This document shows, piece by piece, positions 10,543-21,267 of a stretch of 64,000 bases of DNA. The notes under the pieces are model-generated. The model was given only the letters and a program-made list of their open reading frames with translations. It did not search any database and was not told the origin of the DNA. The translations under genes were made by a program, and so were the position numbers. The number at the start of each line of letters is the position of its first letter. Positions within the stretch are counted from its first letter, which is position 1. Source of the DNA: Rhynchopus euleeides (lineage: Eukaryota > Euglenozoa > Diplonemea > Diplonemida > Diplonemidae); NCBI GenBank assembly GCA_963210315.1, contig OY723316.1, forward strand, positions 682,001 through 746,000. Reading direction: 5' to 3'.

Positions 10543-11040
10543 GTGTCATGACAAGTCAGGCAGCACCCTTCTGACCTCACTGATGAAGAATGTCGTGTCG
10601 TGGTGTGCAGTGCGCGCACTGCAGTGCGGCACGTTGCACAACTGCACTTGCATGTCGAGACCCCCTTTCGATGCGCGAAGCATTCATGCTCTCCTCCAAG
10701 CAGATTCGAACGTGCAGGCGGGAATCCTCCAGCGCGGAAAGCCATGCTTGCCGACGTGATTCCCCAGCATCCTGGAAGCGACTTTCTTCTGAAGTGAATA
10801 GGATCATTCTGTCAAAATTTGCGACACTTTGGGTGCCCTCGCTGCCAGTCACAGCTCGTCGGCTGGGGGGAACGTCAGTTTTCTCATTTCGGCTGACTCG
10901 CAGTCATTCCCAGTCACGTGACTGGGAGCGACGTCGGTCTGAATCACTGGGTCCACAATTTCAAGGAAAACCAGGGGGGGGCCTCGCTCCCAGTGACCCC
11001 CCAGTCACGGCTAGTCATGGCAAGTGCCGCGTTGCAGAGC
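10543..11040. repeat. 3' flank of receptor copy 1, shared with copy 3
   Basis: Closely similar to 38653-39117, so the segmental duplication spans about 7897-11040 and 35888-39117. Both carry a perfect 20-bp palindrome (10908-10927 and 38986-39005) centred on CACGTG. Copy 1 additionally has an 18-bp perfect palindrome at 10606-10623 that copy 3 lacks. No ORF is supported. Confidence 0.8.
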
Positions 11041-11144
11041 ATCAAGATAACTCGAAGCGAGGGGCGAGCTTTGCTGCCGAGAGGTTGGCTGCACCGATGA
11101 CACGGCGTAGTTCCAACTGGGTTTACTTGCTGTGCGTATTTTTA

Positions 11145-11320
11145 CCAGTGACGAGCGAGTAGCGAAGTCGCGAAGTAACAATGAAAATCGTACGACTGAA
11201 GCTTTGTAAGGGCCACCCCTTCGCGCCCCTTAACAGGGCTTCCACAGCCTTTGGCACAGGAGTGTGCGCTCAACGAAAAGTATCCCGGATTTGCCTTTTT
11301 TGCAGTTGCTGGGCAGGGTG
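11145..11320 (+). repeat. Dispersed ~180-bp repeat family R1, copy a
   Basis: Starts with AGTGACGAGCG and contains AGCGAAGTCGCGAAGTAAC, then a stretch ending GTTGCTGGGCAGGGTG. Related copies lie at 29922, 39650, 47890 and 59785, with a 5' fragment at 19772, all in the same orientation. The first 40 bases can fold (GTTAC..CGAC with GTCG..GTAAC). It has no coding potential and could be a SINE-like element or an ncRNA-derived repeat. Confidence 0.75.
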
Positions 11321-12005
11321 TTTCCTTCTTACCTAGGGTACCCCGAGAGAATGTCACCCCCTGGGTGACCATGGAGAATGTCTCCCCCCCTCGGCCTCCG
11401 CTGGGTGGGTGACATTCTTCAAAGGTCGGTCTGTATGGTGGGGAGGGTGACATTCTCCAACGGTCCCTGCCTTTCGTGAAGGGGGCATTTTTTTGAGCAC
11501 ATCTATGATGCGTAAATGGGGCGCCTGAGACCTCTTCTATCAGAAGTTTATCAGACGTTTAAATACGCCTAGGGGTGTCGTTTTTTCCTGTACCCCAGGG
11601 CTGCAGCAGTCTCTCCCCCCAGCACCGTACTCCCCTATCTAAGCCTCCTTCCCATGTGCTCCCCCCCACAAGGTACCTCAAATAGCCCCGGGACACCCCC
11701 ATTTGAAAGCTGCAGCAGGCAACACACTCAGCCGGGCGGGGATCAGAGCGGGGGTCTGCCATACGACCCCCGATATCGGGACCCTCGTCGGCCCCTTCAC
11801 AGTCTTGTTGGGGCGGAGGCCGCGCCCTTCTGCATACCCACGGAGCACATCAACGCCAACTACTCAATCCTTTCTCCCACGATCCCAACAGGAATGGGAG
11901 CCGTGTAACCACCCGCGCCAAGTCGGGGAGCTCGTCCGAAGGCCGCTGCACTCCATTGCCCGGCATGGCTATGTAGGGGTTCTGAGAACCGTCGGCAGTG
12001 CCGTA
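11321..12005. other. Intergenic with short repeats
   Basis: Contains CTAGGGTACCCCGAGAGAA (about 11332), shared with about 19659, and several direct and inverted copies of GAGAATGTCACC within 11347-11460. A stretch TTCTATCAGAAGTTTATCAGA occurs near 11536 and again near 12706. No gene is supported. Confidence 0.6.
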
Positions 12006-12290
12006 CCCTTGAGGGGCGTACACGAGCGGACGTTGTCCTTGAGGGACAGCATGGCGGGACCCACTCCCTGAGGAGCATGCACGGGGTGCACCTCAACTCT
12101 GTGGGACCGGAAGTGTCGCAGAGCCCTGCCCTTGAGGGGCGCACAGGGAGTGCACGATGTCCTGTCGGTAACACTGAGCCCGGCCGCCCTTGAGGGCATA
12201 TGTGTGGACTGGACGATCCCCTGGATGAGCGACAGCACCCAGCCCTTGAGGGGCATACACGGGATGCACACGTACTTGAGGGGAGGAGAT
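12006..12290. repeat. Degenerate ~60-bp tandem repeat
   Basis: Units beginning CCCTTGAGGGGC start at about 12006, 12065, 12129, 12187 and 12243, a spacing of 56-64 bp. Each carries a following CACRGGRTGCAC-like motif. The strand has no stable ORF and the repeat is probably a decayed minisatellite. Confidence 0.75.
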
Positions 12291-12756
12291 GATTGCATGT
12301 GCGCAGATACCGAACGCCGTCACGAGTCTTTTGAGTGCGAAAAGCTAGAGCGTTTTCCCACACCCCAACCTGCCCCGCAGACCAGATGGTCTCCCTTGGG
12401 ACATCATATGCTCTCCCAAGGGGGATACCGTTTGGTCTCCCGAAAAACGATCTCCCGCGATGGTCTCCCACCATGACTGCCACCGTGTATGTGCGGAAGT
12501 CCCCTCGGCACTATTGGGCAGCGAAGGTACTTATGCACACTATTTGGAGGGGACTTCTGCTGTTATTGAAGCGACGGGGGCCTTCGCGCTGGAGCCCAGA
12601 AATGTGAGGAAGGCCCACACGGCTGTGGTTTATGAGTGAGTGGTGCCTAATACCCGGCCTTTACTGAGTCAGCCCCAGGGAAAATAAGTTCCGACACCCC
12701 ACCCCTTCTATCAGAAGTTTATCAGAGGTTCAAAAACGCTGTTTCAGGGGCCCCAG
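12291..12756. other. Intergenic, no supported gene
   Basis: No ORF, RNA or element boundary is visible apart from the short TCTATCAGAAGTTTATCAG repeat near 12706. Confidence 0.5.
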
Positions 12757-13094
12757 TAAAAGTGTAGGAGTGCTTCCGACGACCCTGTTCCTTTTCTGTG
12801 TGTCTAGCTATCTCGTGTTCACATGTGCTCCACACCCACATCAAAGCAGCAGGCTCTAGGGTGGTGGAAGCGTCAACGCATCATTAAGGAAGAAGGAAGC
12901 ACGGTTGCTACGCTTTTTGAGCACATTTCTGATGCGTAAAAGTGTAGGAGTGCTTCCGACGACCCTGTTCCTTTTCTGTGTGTCTAGCTATCTCGTGTTC
13001 ACATGTGCTCCACACCCACATCAAAGCAGCAGGCTAGGGTGGTGGAAGCGTCAACGCATCATTAAGGAAGAAGGAAGCACGGTCGCTACGCTTT
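12757..13094. repeat. Two tandem copies of a 180-bp unit
   Basis: Two almost identical units start at 12757 and 12937 (AAAAGTGTAGGAGTGCTTCC), an exact 180-bp period. The junction contains GAGCACATTTCTGATGCGT. A diverged relative covers 57092-57285 and a partial one about 31200-31300. No coding potential. Confidence 0.9.
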
Positions 13095-13235
13095 TGTAAG
13101 TTCCGCGTAGCCAACTCAGGAACCTTACGGATCCTTGCGAACACTTCACACGCCCGGCAGCTGTGGGGTCTTCTGCGTTCGAAGAACACCAACTGTCGTT
13201 GCTCCCTTTCTCTTGTGATTAACTCGGTTGTATTA

Positions 13236-13343
13236 GGGGGTCTTCGCTGGTCGTTATCCTTCGTCAATATTCGTCAGTTTTCAGCCAATTCAACAGGGAA
13301 TGCACCAAAATGCACTGACGACCACCCCGTCGCGAAGACCCCC
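13236..13343 (+). mobile_element. 108-bp MITE, copy A
   Basis: Begins GGGGGTCTTCGC and ends with its complement GCGAAGACCCCC. It is flanked by TTA on both sides (13233-13235 and 13344-13346). Two more 108-bp copies are at 41557-41664 (inverted) and 47615-47722. Length conservation and 3-bp duplications identify a non-autonomous DNA transposon; 3-bp TWA duplications are usual for PIF/Harbinger, though the TGA flank of copy C is not TWA. Confidence 0.9.
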
Positions 13344-13351
13344 TTAGTTTT

Positions 13352-13602
13352 TGTAGTTTTGGCGTCGCCAACTGGGTAACTTTCTGTGCCTTTTTTAGCT
13401 AGATATTGCAACCCCACTTCACGCCACTCCATCATATGGGGGAGTGGTCAGAGTGGGGTCTGCGTTCCAGCAAAGCAATATCCTGTAGTTCCCGTGGTAT
13501 TGGTTTGGTATGTGCTCTTTTTTCCGCAAACCGCCACGGCCCCTTTTCCCTGCTACTCAGTTCGTGGGTTTTCCAATCCAGCCACTGAGTGGTGCGGGGA
13601 GA
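13352..13602. repeat. Dispersed repeat R2, copy a
   Basis: Similar to 39868-40196 and, in part, to 26115-26240. Shared landmarks are GGCGTCGCCAACTGGG, TTTTTAGCTAGATATTG and CAGCAAAGCAATATCCTGTAG. No coding potential. Confidence 0.65.
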
Positions 13603-13664
13603 CCTGAAGGGGCCCCAGATCTGGCACAGACCTGGCACAGAACCCCTATACGATCACACCATAT

Positions 13665-13790
13665 ATTGCATTGTCGTCGGGTTCGAGGTCGGCTAGTCAC
13701 ACGCCTGGGAATACCGGACTAAGGAACACTGCTCCGCCATACCGTGCCGTGCCGTCATGACCCTGCGGAGACTGGAGTGCGCGGGGTACG
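13665..13790 (+). repeat. Repeat with a 5S rRNA-like 3' motif
   Basis: Contains CGCCTGGGAATACCGG at about 13699-13714, matching the 3' part of eukaryotic 5S rRNA as I know it. The rest of 5S is not recognisable. A related copy is at about 41715-41812 with the same motif. It could be a 5S-derived SINE or pseudogene; a functional 5S gene is not supported. Confidence 0.35.
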
Positions 13791-14025
13791 CTCAGGCGTT
13801 CATTGCACTACACCTGACCCTGCGTGCGTTTGTGTCACATCAGAAGTTCCTTTCGGTTCAAACCTACCTGGCCAAGATGTGCCTTGTCTGCAGGTGTTTG
13901 TTGCCTCTCATCGTCAGTGTGTAGGCATGCCACCACCTTCACACCACAGCGCAGCGGGGTGGGTTGGATGAGCGGGGCATAGCGTGCAATCATAAAGGGT
14001 GCAGGCGGTCATCGGGCACAATACA

Positions 14026-17000
14026 ATGTCTCTGTGCCAGGCCATCGAGCGGGGTGACCTGCAGGAGTTTTGGCGTCTCTTGACAGATGTTGCTGACGTG
14101 AATGCCAGGTGCCTCGGTATGTTCGTCGCGAAGCTCGCATCCTGGCGTCCCTTTTGTTCGGCGTTGTCAAATGCCCGACCTGCAGGGCCAATACAGGTTT
14201 TTTTTGAGAGTTGTGCAACACGAAACTGTGCCAGTGCAGATCCTTGCAGAACATCACCACGCTTCATGACAGGCGCGTGGGGTGTTCTCGCGATCGACGA
14301 AAAACAGCTCGGCTCTTCTCGTACACTTCCATAACACCCCACTAGCCCTCCCCTACACCCCGCACCGCCGCACTGTCTCACACTCTCACAGGACAGACAC
14401 CCCTGCACTTCGCTGCCGCCAACACAAGCGAGCATGCTGTGCTGATGGTAGACCTCATGCTCGCAAAGGGTGCAAAGGTGAATGTGAAGTCGAAAAACGG
14501 TATGCAGCTGGCCTTCTTGGGTAGGGTTGTAGCCGCACCTTATCATCCTCCTCCATGCAGGGCTACGCTTTTTCTGTTTCCCACCTTCCCCTCAGCCTTA
14601 GACTGTCCCGGTGGCGGTGTGGTGAACCTCGCCGGTGCCGTTCATCCCGTGTGTGCTGATTCACTCTTTCACAGGATGGACACCTCTGCATATTGTCGCC
14701 AAGAACCCAAGCGATCATGCTGTGGAGATGGTAGGCCTTCTGCTCGAAAATGGTGCAAATGTGAATGCGGTGACGCAAAAAGGTATGCATATTCTTGTCT
14801 AGGTTGTGTGGTCACTCCAACACACGACATGCGTGCTTCAGTGTACGTTCAGCTCTGTGCCCCCCTCCCGTTTATGCATGTGTGTGCAGCCTCAGACTGT
14901 CCAGTGGTTGTGTGGGTGCACTAACGTATATGTGAGACAGAGTGACGCGAGCCCCCTCCCCTCCCGTATGTGCTGTGCCGCACTGCCCCACTCTTCCACA
15001 GGACAGACACCTCTGCATATTGTCGCCAAGAACCCAAGCGAGCATGCTGTGGAAATGGTAGACCTTTTGCTCGAAGAGGGTGCAAAGGTGAATGCGGTGA
15101 CAAAACAAGGTATGCGTGAGGGTTGCCTTGGCTTTACTGAGGTTGTGGTCACCTCGAGCTTCCTTTTAGCGCAGCCTGCCTCCCTTCGCGCATGTGTGCA
15201 CGCTGTATCCTCATGGACCTCATGGAGGTCACCACCCCGGGTATTCCGGCTCCATGTATAAGACGCTTCAGCACCGAGGTTGCCACTCCGCCACCTTACT
15301 CTGTTCACCCCCCGCGCAATGCAAATGCGAGGGGGTTAGCAGGGGCGCACGCGTCGGACAGCTTTGACACCCGCAGATGTCGTGAGTTCCCTGCCTTGTG
15401 ACGTGTGTGTGCTGTGCCGCACGGCTTTTCTCTTTGTACACAGGATGCACACCTCTGCACTTTGCTGCCTACAACACAAGCGAGCATGCTGCACAGATGG
15501 TAGCGCTCATGCTCGCAGAGGGTGCCGATTTAGGTTTGAAGAAGGGTGCCGGTATGCACGCTTGCCCCTTGGGTGCCTTCCGCGCTCTGCCACTGTGTGT
15601 CAGTCTGTGCCACTCCACTTCTGTGAGGAGCTCGCCCCTTTCTCACTGTATGGGGTGATCGAAAACCGTATCGAAAACCTGTAGTTTACATGTGGTTTGT
15701 TACAATTGTAGGGCTCGCTGCAGACTTTTATGGCTTCTGTTGCAGCGGTGCTGACTACTGCACTGTGCCCTGCACTCCACCGAGCCTCTCCAGATCCCGT
15801 GGTGTCGTCAGATAGGCAGTGTTGAGCACACACGCGCAAAACATAGCACATGCGTGAACATGGCATCACCTTGCTTTCCCAAAGTCTGCCAGGGATGGAT
15901 ATCCTCCGTGGAGTTTCCGTGTAGGTTACGTGCGTTGAAGCGTGGGTTTTCAATTTCGATCAACCCAAACGGGCATTTTTTATCGGTATTCTCGCGATGA
16001 CGAATACCCGCCCCTTACTGATGTGCAGGCGCAAAGTTTTTCTCTGCATCTCTGAGCAAAAGGGCCCCCTCTCAGTTACTGAGGTTGTGTGGTCAATCGA
16101 GCAAATCCACGAGTCGTGCCACTGCTCCACTCTTCCACAGGCCACACACCTCTGCACATCGCTGCCGAGAACACAAGCGATCATGCTATGGATATCGTGC
16201 ATGTCATGCTTGCGAATAAAGCAGATGTGCATGCGAAGTCGGAAAAGGGTATGCAGCCTGCATTCGTGCTGAGGTTGTGGCCACCCAATCATACTTTCAG
16301 CCACTCGCTACTACTGTGGCCTGGCGGTTGGGGGGGGGGGCTCCGCCCCCCAGACCCCGGTATGGAAAGTCGAGCTGCCGCCTCCTGCGTGCATCCTGAA
16401 CCGCCTGGAATAGACCACATGTAGACAGGGACGAGCCAATCCTCAGCCTGGCATCTTTTGAACATGCCGAGTCGAACACCACGTGCACGTGGGGTGCAGT
16501 GACTTAGAACCCCCTCAGTGAAAGTGGCATCATAACAAGAGTAGGTGGTCAGTGTGTTCTGCGCTGCAAAGATATTCACGCGTGCGTGTGCTGCGCCACT
16601 CCCACACTCTTTGACAGGCTGGACACCTCTGCATTTTGCTGCCTACAACCAAAGCGACCTTGCTGTATATATAGTAGATCTTCTGCTCGAGAACGATGCA
16701 GATGTGAATGTGAAGTCGGAAAACGGTATGTTTGACAGCCGTTTGACCCACTTGATGAGGTTGTGGCCACTCGAGTGCACATTGCCCCCTTCACGCTGTG
16801 CCGCACGGCCCCACTCTTTCTCACAGGGTGCACACCTCTGCAGTTCGCTGCCTACAACAAGAGCAAGCATGCTGCACAGATGGCACTCCTCATGTCCTTC
16901 AACGACACCCGGCGCTATATTCGCTCTGTCACGCTCAGGGTCACGGCGGCCCTGATGCTGGCCTGGTCTATATTCGCAACAGCCTTCGCCGTGCTGCTGG

Positions 17001-19312
17001 AGGCAGCCATGGAATCAGCCACGGAGTCAGCCGCAGCCTGGATGAATGCCCCCGTCGACAAGCAACCGACGCCTTCACCCAGAGCGCACGAGTCTGCTGA
17101 CCCCGCTACGGGCAAGGCGCTGCTGTCGCAGCTTTGCACGTCGCAGTGCAGGCTGACGAATGCAATGTCTGCGCTGCGCCAGGACCCCTGCACGCCTGGC
17201 GGTGTGGCGGAGAGGGACACAGCGTTCCAGCTGCAGGCCGAGTGTGCGGAGAGGCTGTTGGAACTCATCGATGCAGGCACAGGCGATGCAGACTTTCTTG
17301 ACAATCTCAACGATACCGACGCGGTGCCTGCCGCGGAGGGCAGGCTGCAGGGCTGCAGGGACGCTGATGCCGTGGCAGGCAACACCCTGCTTGCCAAGCG
17401 TGCTCTGTGTGCTTCCATCCTGCAGGATGCAGAGCGGCGCCCCGACAAGGCAACCCTCGTGCCGGACATGGAGGCACTGCGTGTATCGCTGCTCCATGCT
17501 GAGCAGGAGCTGGACGACATCTCGCACCAGCATCGCAAGGCGCAGAGGTTCGGGTGTTCCACGGAGGCGGAGGTGGCGGTGCGCGTCGCCGGCGCGCGCA
17601 GGCAGGTCTGTGAGCGGCAGAAGCGTCTGGTGCAGCATGAGCGGTGTGTCGCGGAAGCCGCGTTGCGCTACTACCCTGAGCTGGATGTGGGGCAGGAGGT
17701 GCGCGAGTGGGGCGGGCTGCTGTGCAAGCGTGCGCAAGGCAGCTACACAGAGCTTGAGCGTCTGTCCGCAGCAGCCTGCAACCACACCGTGCACAGGGCC
17801 AGGCGCGGCGACGGGACCTTCTGCGTGCTGAAACAGTTTGAGCCGGAGCACAGCGGGCGCCTGCTGCGCGAGGCGCGTGTGCTGCAGCGCCTGTGCCACC
17901 CCTGCGTGGCAGAAGTGACGTGTGTGTTCGAGACAACAGACCAGCCCGGGTGGGTCATGGAGATGCCGTACTACTCTGGGGGCGACCTGGCGCAGCACAT
18001 GCAGCGCATCCGGCAGCAGGGCATGGCAGCCGTGTGCAGCGTTGTGCTCGATATCGCGCAGGGGCTTGCCTTCGTGCACCGCAGCGGGGTTGTGCACTGC
18101 GACGTGAAGCCTGCGAATGTGTTCCTCGAAGAGGACGGGAGGGCGCGCCTCGGTGACTTCGACATCAGCAAGACCGTGGACACGCGTGCTGCCAGTGCGA
18201 CCATGACACGCAGGACAATGAACGTGCAAGGGACGCCTGGCTACATGGCACCTGAGGTGGAGGCGGGGGGTAAGGCGAGCTGCGCGTCTGACGTGTACTC
18301 CCTGGGGCTCGTGCTCTACGACATGGCGGTGCCGGCAGGGCACGCGCGCCCTGTGCACGTGCCCCTGCCGCCCGGGGAGGGCAGACACCGCCCCCCGCCC
18401 CCTGTGCACGGCGGTGTGCTGCAGGCGCCTGCACAGCTGGAGGCGCTGCTGCTGCGCATGCTCAGCAAGGCTGCTGCGGGGCGCCCCACAGCCGAGGAGG
18501 TTGTGCTGCACCCCTTCTTCCGCAGCGTGCATCGCAGCGACCTGTCGCTGCAGCTCGTCCCGCCTGTGCACTGGCAGGACCCTGGTGCGCGTGGAGAGCT
18601 TGTTGATGTGACGAGCGAGCTGCGGTCTGCCATGCAATCGCAGGTGAACAGGACCTGCACGGTGAAGGGGCTTGGGAACGGGCGGGATAACAGAGGCACG
18701 GCGCACAAGGGGCTGAAGGTGGAGAAGGTGCTACGCCTGGAGCACGCCACGCTCTGGCAGGAGTACCAGTTCCGCAGGGCACAGATGCAGAAGCGGGCGC
18801 GGCAGGACGAACAGCAGAGCGGGGTTGCGGTGCAGCCGCTGTGCGCCCTCAGCGAGGGGCTGGGCACGGCCCCACTCTCGCGGCAGCTCAACGAGGTGCG
18901 GCTCTTCCACGGCACGAAGCGCAGCCTATCAGACATTGTTGTCTCGCAGGGCATGGACGAGCGTGTGTGCACGTGGGGCCTGCACGGTGCAGGGCTCTAC
19001 TTCGCAGAGAACTCCAGCAAATCCGACGAGTACATGGCGCCTGCTGCCGATGACGGCCTCTGCGATCTCCTCGTGTGCCGTGTGCTGCTGGGGATGCCCT
19101 CTGTCCAGACAAGCCGTGCCGAGCTCAAGGACGAGAGGCGGCCACCCTGTGTCCAAGGGCACCACCCTTGCACGGCTGGCCACCGCATGGCGGACAGCGT
19201 CGTCGCCGAGGTGCCCCGCATGCCCCGCGAGTTTGTGGTGTTCGACAGGAGCAGCGTGCTCCCCGAGTATGTGCTCAGGGTGCGGCGTGTGGGTGCCGAG
19301 AACCCGAACTGA
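14026..19312 (+). CDS. Ankyrin repeat - protein kinase - PARP catalytic domain fusion protein (8 exons)
   Basis: Exons: 14026-14116, 14392-14499, 14675-14782, 15002-15109, 15444-15551, 16141-16248, 16618-16725 and 16827-19312, joined in frame to 1074 residues. All introns are phase 1, start GTATG[C/T] and end CAG. Residues 1-30 open an ankyrin repeat; six 36-residue exons each encode one repeat (G-x-TPLH-x-AA..., LL..GA.VN) and a seventh starts exon 8. A possible membrane helix is at about 282-305. The kinase domain at about 565-830 has Lys582, HCDVKPAN (Asp672, Lys674, Asn677), Asp690 in DFD instead of DFG, and APE; no glycine loop is seen. The PARP domain at about 883-1070 has the full triad His941 (LFHGT), Tyr971 (GLYFA) and Glu1048 (REFVVF). 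It probably phosphorylates and ADP-ribosylates partners recruited by the ankyrins. Confidence 0.88.
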
Positions 19313-20067
19313 ATCTGCGGGGGTGAGCCAGCTGGTGAGTGGCCTGTTGGCGAGGATCCCCGCTCCTTCCCCATGCCCCGTGTGCTGAAGGTGTTCTGCC
19401 CCTGAGGGGTTCGCGGTGCGCTCACAGGAAACTGTGCCCGTTCTTTCCAGAACATCCACCGCACAGCAGGGTGCGGTGTGTGTGTTACACGACGAATCGC
19501 ATTTTCCCTGTCCCTGAACAGTGCTGCAGGGCAGGGTCCCATGGAATCATAACCTTGGTTTTATTAATTGTGCCGTGTATTGCTTTCGTGAAGATTCCAT
19601 TGGTCTCTATCTATGCACAGCGGGCGGCTTGTCCGTTCTTGCCACTCTCTGTGAGTACCTAGGGTACCCCGAGAGAACGTCACCCGGGTATGACATTCTC
19701 CTTGTTAGTCTTTGGTGCATCTCCGGGTCACTAGGCCAGATCTGAGGAAGTATCGCGGGTGAGGAGATTGATTTTTACTAGTTACGAGCGACGAGAATGT
19801 CGTGGGCGTTGTCCAGCCACGCACTCACAGTGGGGCCCATGTGATGCACTCTCTCACCCCCACGCAACCCCCCATCTTTCCCTCCGCAAACGTTTGTCGA
19901 CTGTCTCCCGGCATTCATCCGGGTCCGCATGATGTGTTTTTTTGGCAGTGACAGCAGCAGGCGAAGCTGCCCTGACACATCCCACGCGCTTCCCCAACGT
20001 GACAGGTGATCGAGAAGGCTGCACAAAACAAGCCCCCATCACACACACACCCACACCGGGTGGGCTA
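19313..20067. other. Intergenic
   Basis: Contains the short repeat near 19659 shared with 11332 and a fragment of repeat R1 at 19772-19794. No gene is supported. Confidence 0.6.
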
Positions 20068-20107
20068 GGACCCGTGCAGGGTTAACCCACCTAAAAAGTG
20101 ATCAACA
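20068..20107 (+). promoter_or_regulatory. Conserved upstream element shared by hisC and the globin gene
   Basis: The block GGACCCGTGCAGGGTTAACCC and the following AAAAAGTGATCAACA (one base more than 20 in total for the first part is split here by its palindromic GGGTTAACCC core) recurs at 23824-23864. A CA-rich tract precedes both. It lies 75-115 bp before the hisC ATG. Its position suggests a promoter, 5' UTR or trans-splicing signal, but function is not shown. Confidence 0.4.
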
Positions 20108-20181
20108 CACACACACACCCAACACATCCACCACACCCTCAGGGGAGGGTCGTGTGTGGATATACGGAGCAGAAACACACA

Positions 20182-21267
20182 ATGGTCTTCGAGCTGAAGT
20201 CTGTCGTGCGGGAGAACATCTGGAACCTCGCCCCCTACACCTGTGCCAGGGATGAGTTCTCCGAGGCGCTCCCGGTGATGCTCGACGCGAACGAGAACTG
20301 CCACGGGGCCTGCCTGGATGCTGAAGAGGACCCGCTCCACTTGGAACGCTACCCTGACCCCCGGATGGACGGGCTGAAGCAGAAGCTGCTCGACGCAAAG
20401 GAGGTCTCGTCCCTGACGCCGAAAAACATCTTCTTCGGCGTCGGCAGCGACGAGGCGATCGACCTGGTCATCCGGATCATGTGCAAGCCTGGGGTGGACA
20501 AGATCATGCAGTGCCCCCCAACCTACGGGATGTACTCCGTGTCGGCGCAGACGAACGACGTGTCGATTGTCAACGTCCCCCTCCAGGAGGGCACCTTCCA
20601 GCTCAACGTCCCCGGGATGAAGGCGTCGTACCGCGCAGACCCCAGCATCAAAGTGCTGTTCATCTGCACCCCAAACAACCCGTCGGGCGGGCTGATCAAC
20701 GAAGAGGACATTGCGGAGATCGCGGGGGACTTCAATGGGATTATCGTGGTGGACGAGGCGTATGTCGACTTCAGCGGGAAGCGCGGGTGGTCGGAGAAGG
20801 TCCTGCAGTACCCGAACATGATTGTGATGCAGACATTCTCCAAAAGCTTCGGGCTTGCTGCGGCCCGACTCGGGATGGCATACGGGTCCGAGGAAGTCAC
20901 CGCGATCTTCAACAAGGTGAAGGCGCCTTACAACGTGAATGCCCTGACGGCCGCTGCTGCGGAGAAGGCGCTGAAGAACGGCGCCGCCGAAATGCGCGAA
21001 AAGGTCGCGAAGATCCTCGCAGAGCGCGCCCGCCTGGAGCAAGCCCTCCCCCTCCTGAAGCCGGTGCTCCACGTGGCCCCCTCCGACTCCAACTTCCTCC
21101 TCGTGAAGGTCTCCGACGCGCCCGCCCTCTATAAACACCTCGCCTCGGCAGGCGTCGTCGTGCGCAACCGCTGCACCCAGCCCCTGTGCGGCGGCTGCCT
21201 CCGCATCACTGTCGGGACCCCCGAGGAGAACTCCCAGGTGCTGGAGGCGATCCGGAGTTTTGTGTAG
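20182..21267 (+). CDS. hisC: Histidinol-phosphate aminotransferase
   Basis: A 361-residue, uninterrupted ORF from the ATG at 20182, giving the usual length of the family. It is a fold-type I PLP enzyme that converts imidazole-acetol phosphate and glutamate to histidinol phosphate and 2-oxoglutarate (EC 2.6.1.9) in histidine biosynthesis. Visible landmarks are LDANEN near residue 34, CTPNNPSGG (residues 162-170, Asn contacting PLP), VVDEAYVDF (Asp191 and Tyr194), the PLP lysine Lys221 in TFSKSFGLAAARLG, Arg229 for phosphate, and a C-terminal LRITVGTPEEN. The frame is open upstream to 20098 but without another ATG. No other histidine gene is nearby, as expected for a eukaryote. Confidence 0.93.
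   Translation: MVFELKSVVRENIWNLAPYTCARDEFSEALPVMLDANENCHGACLDAEEDPLHLERYPDPRMDGLKQKLLDAKEVSSLTPKNIFFGVGSDEAIDLVIRIMCKPGVDKIMQCPPTYGMYSVSAQTNDVSIVNVPLQEGTFQLNVPGMKASYRADPSIKVLFICTPNNPSGGLINEEDIAEIAGDFNGIIVVDEAYVDFSGKRGWSEKVLQYPNMIVMQTFSKSFGLAAARLGMAYGSEEVTAIFNKVKAPYNVNALTAAAAEKALKNGAAEMREKVAKILAERARLEQALPLLKPVLHVAPSDSNFLLVKVSDAPALYKHLASAGVVVRNRCTQPLCGGCLRITVGTPEENSQVLEAIRSFV

Noticed and set aside
13670-13720. tRNA gene (GGTTCGA motif)
   Set aside because: No acceptor or anticodon stem can be built; the same motif occurs by chance inside coding sequence at 8719.
17075-18706. Long minus-strand ORF opposite the kinase domain
   Set aside because: His/Arg-rich composition typical of antisense frames of GC-rich genes, with clear kinase motifs on the plus strand.
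20098-20181. Longer HisC N-terminus
   Set aside because: It starts at GTG inside the shared upstream element, and the family's usual N-terminus begins at the ATG at 20182.
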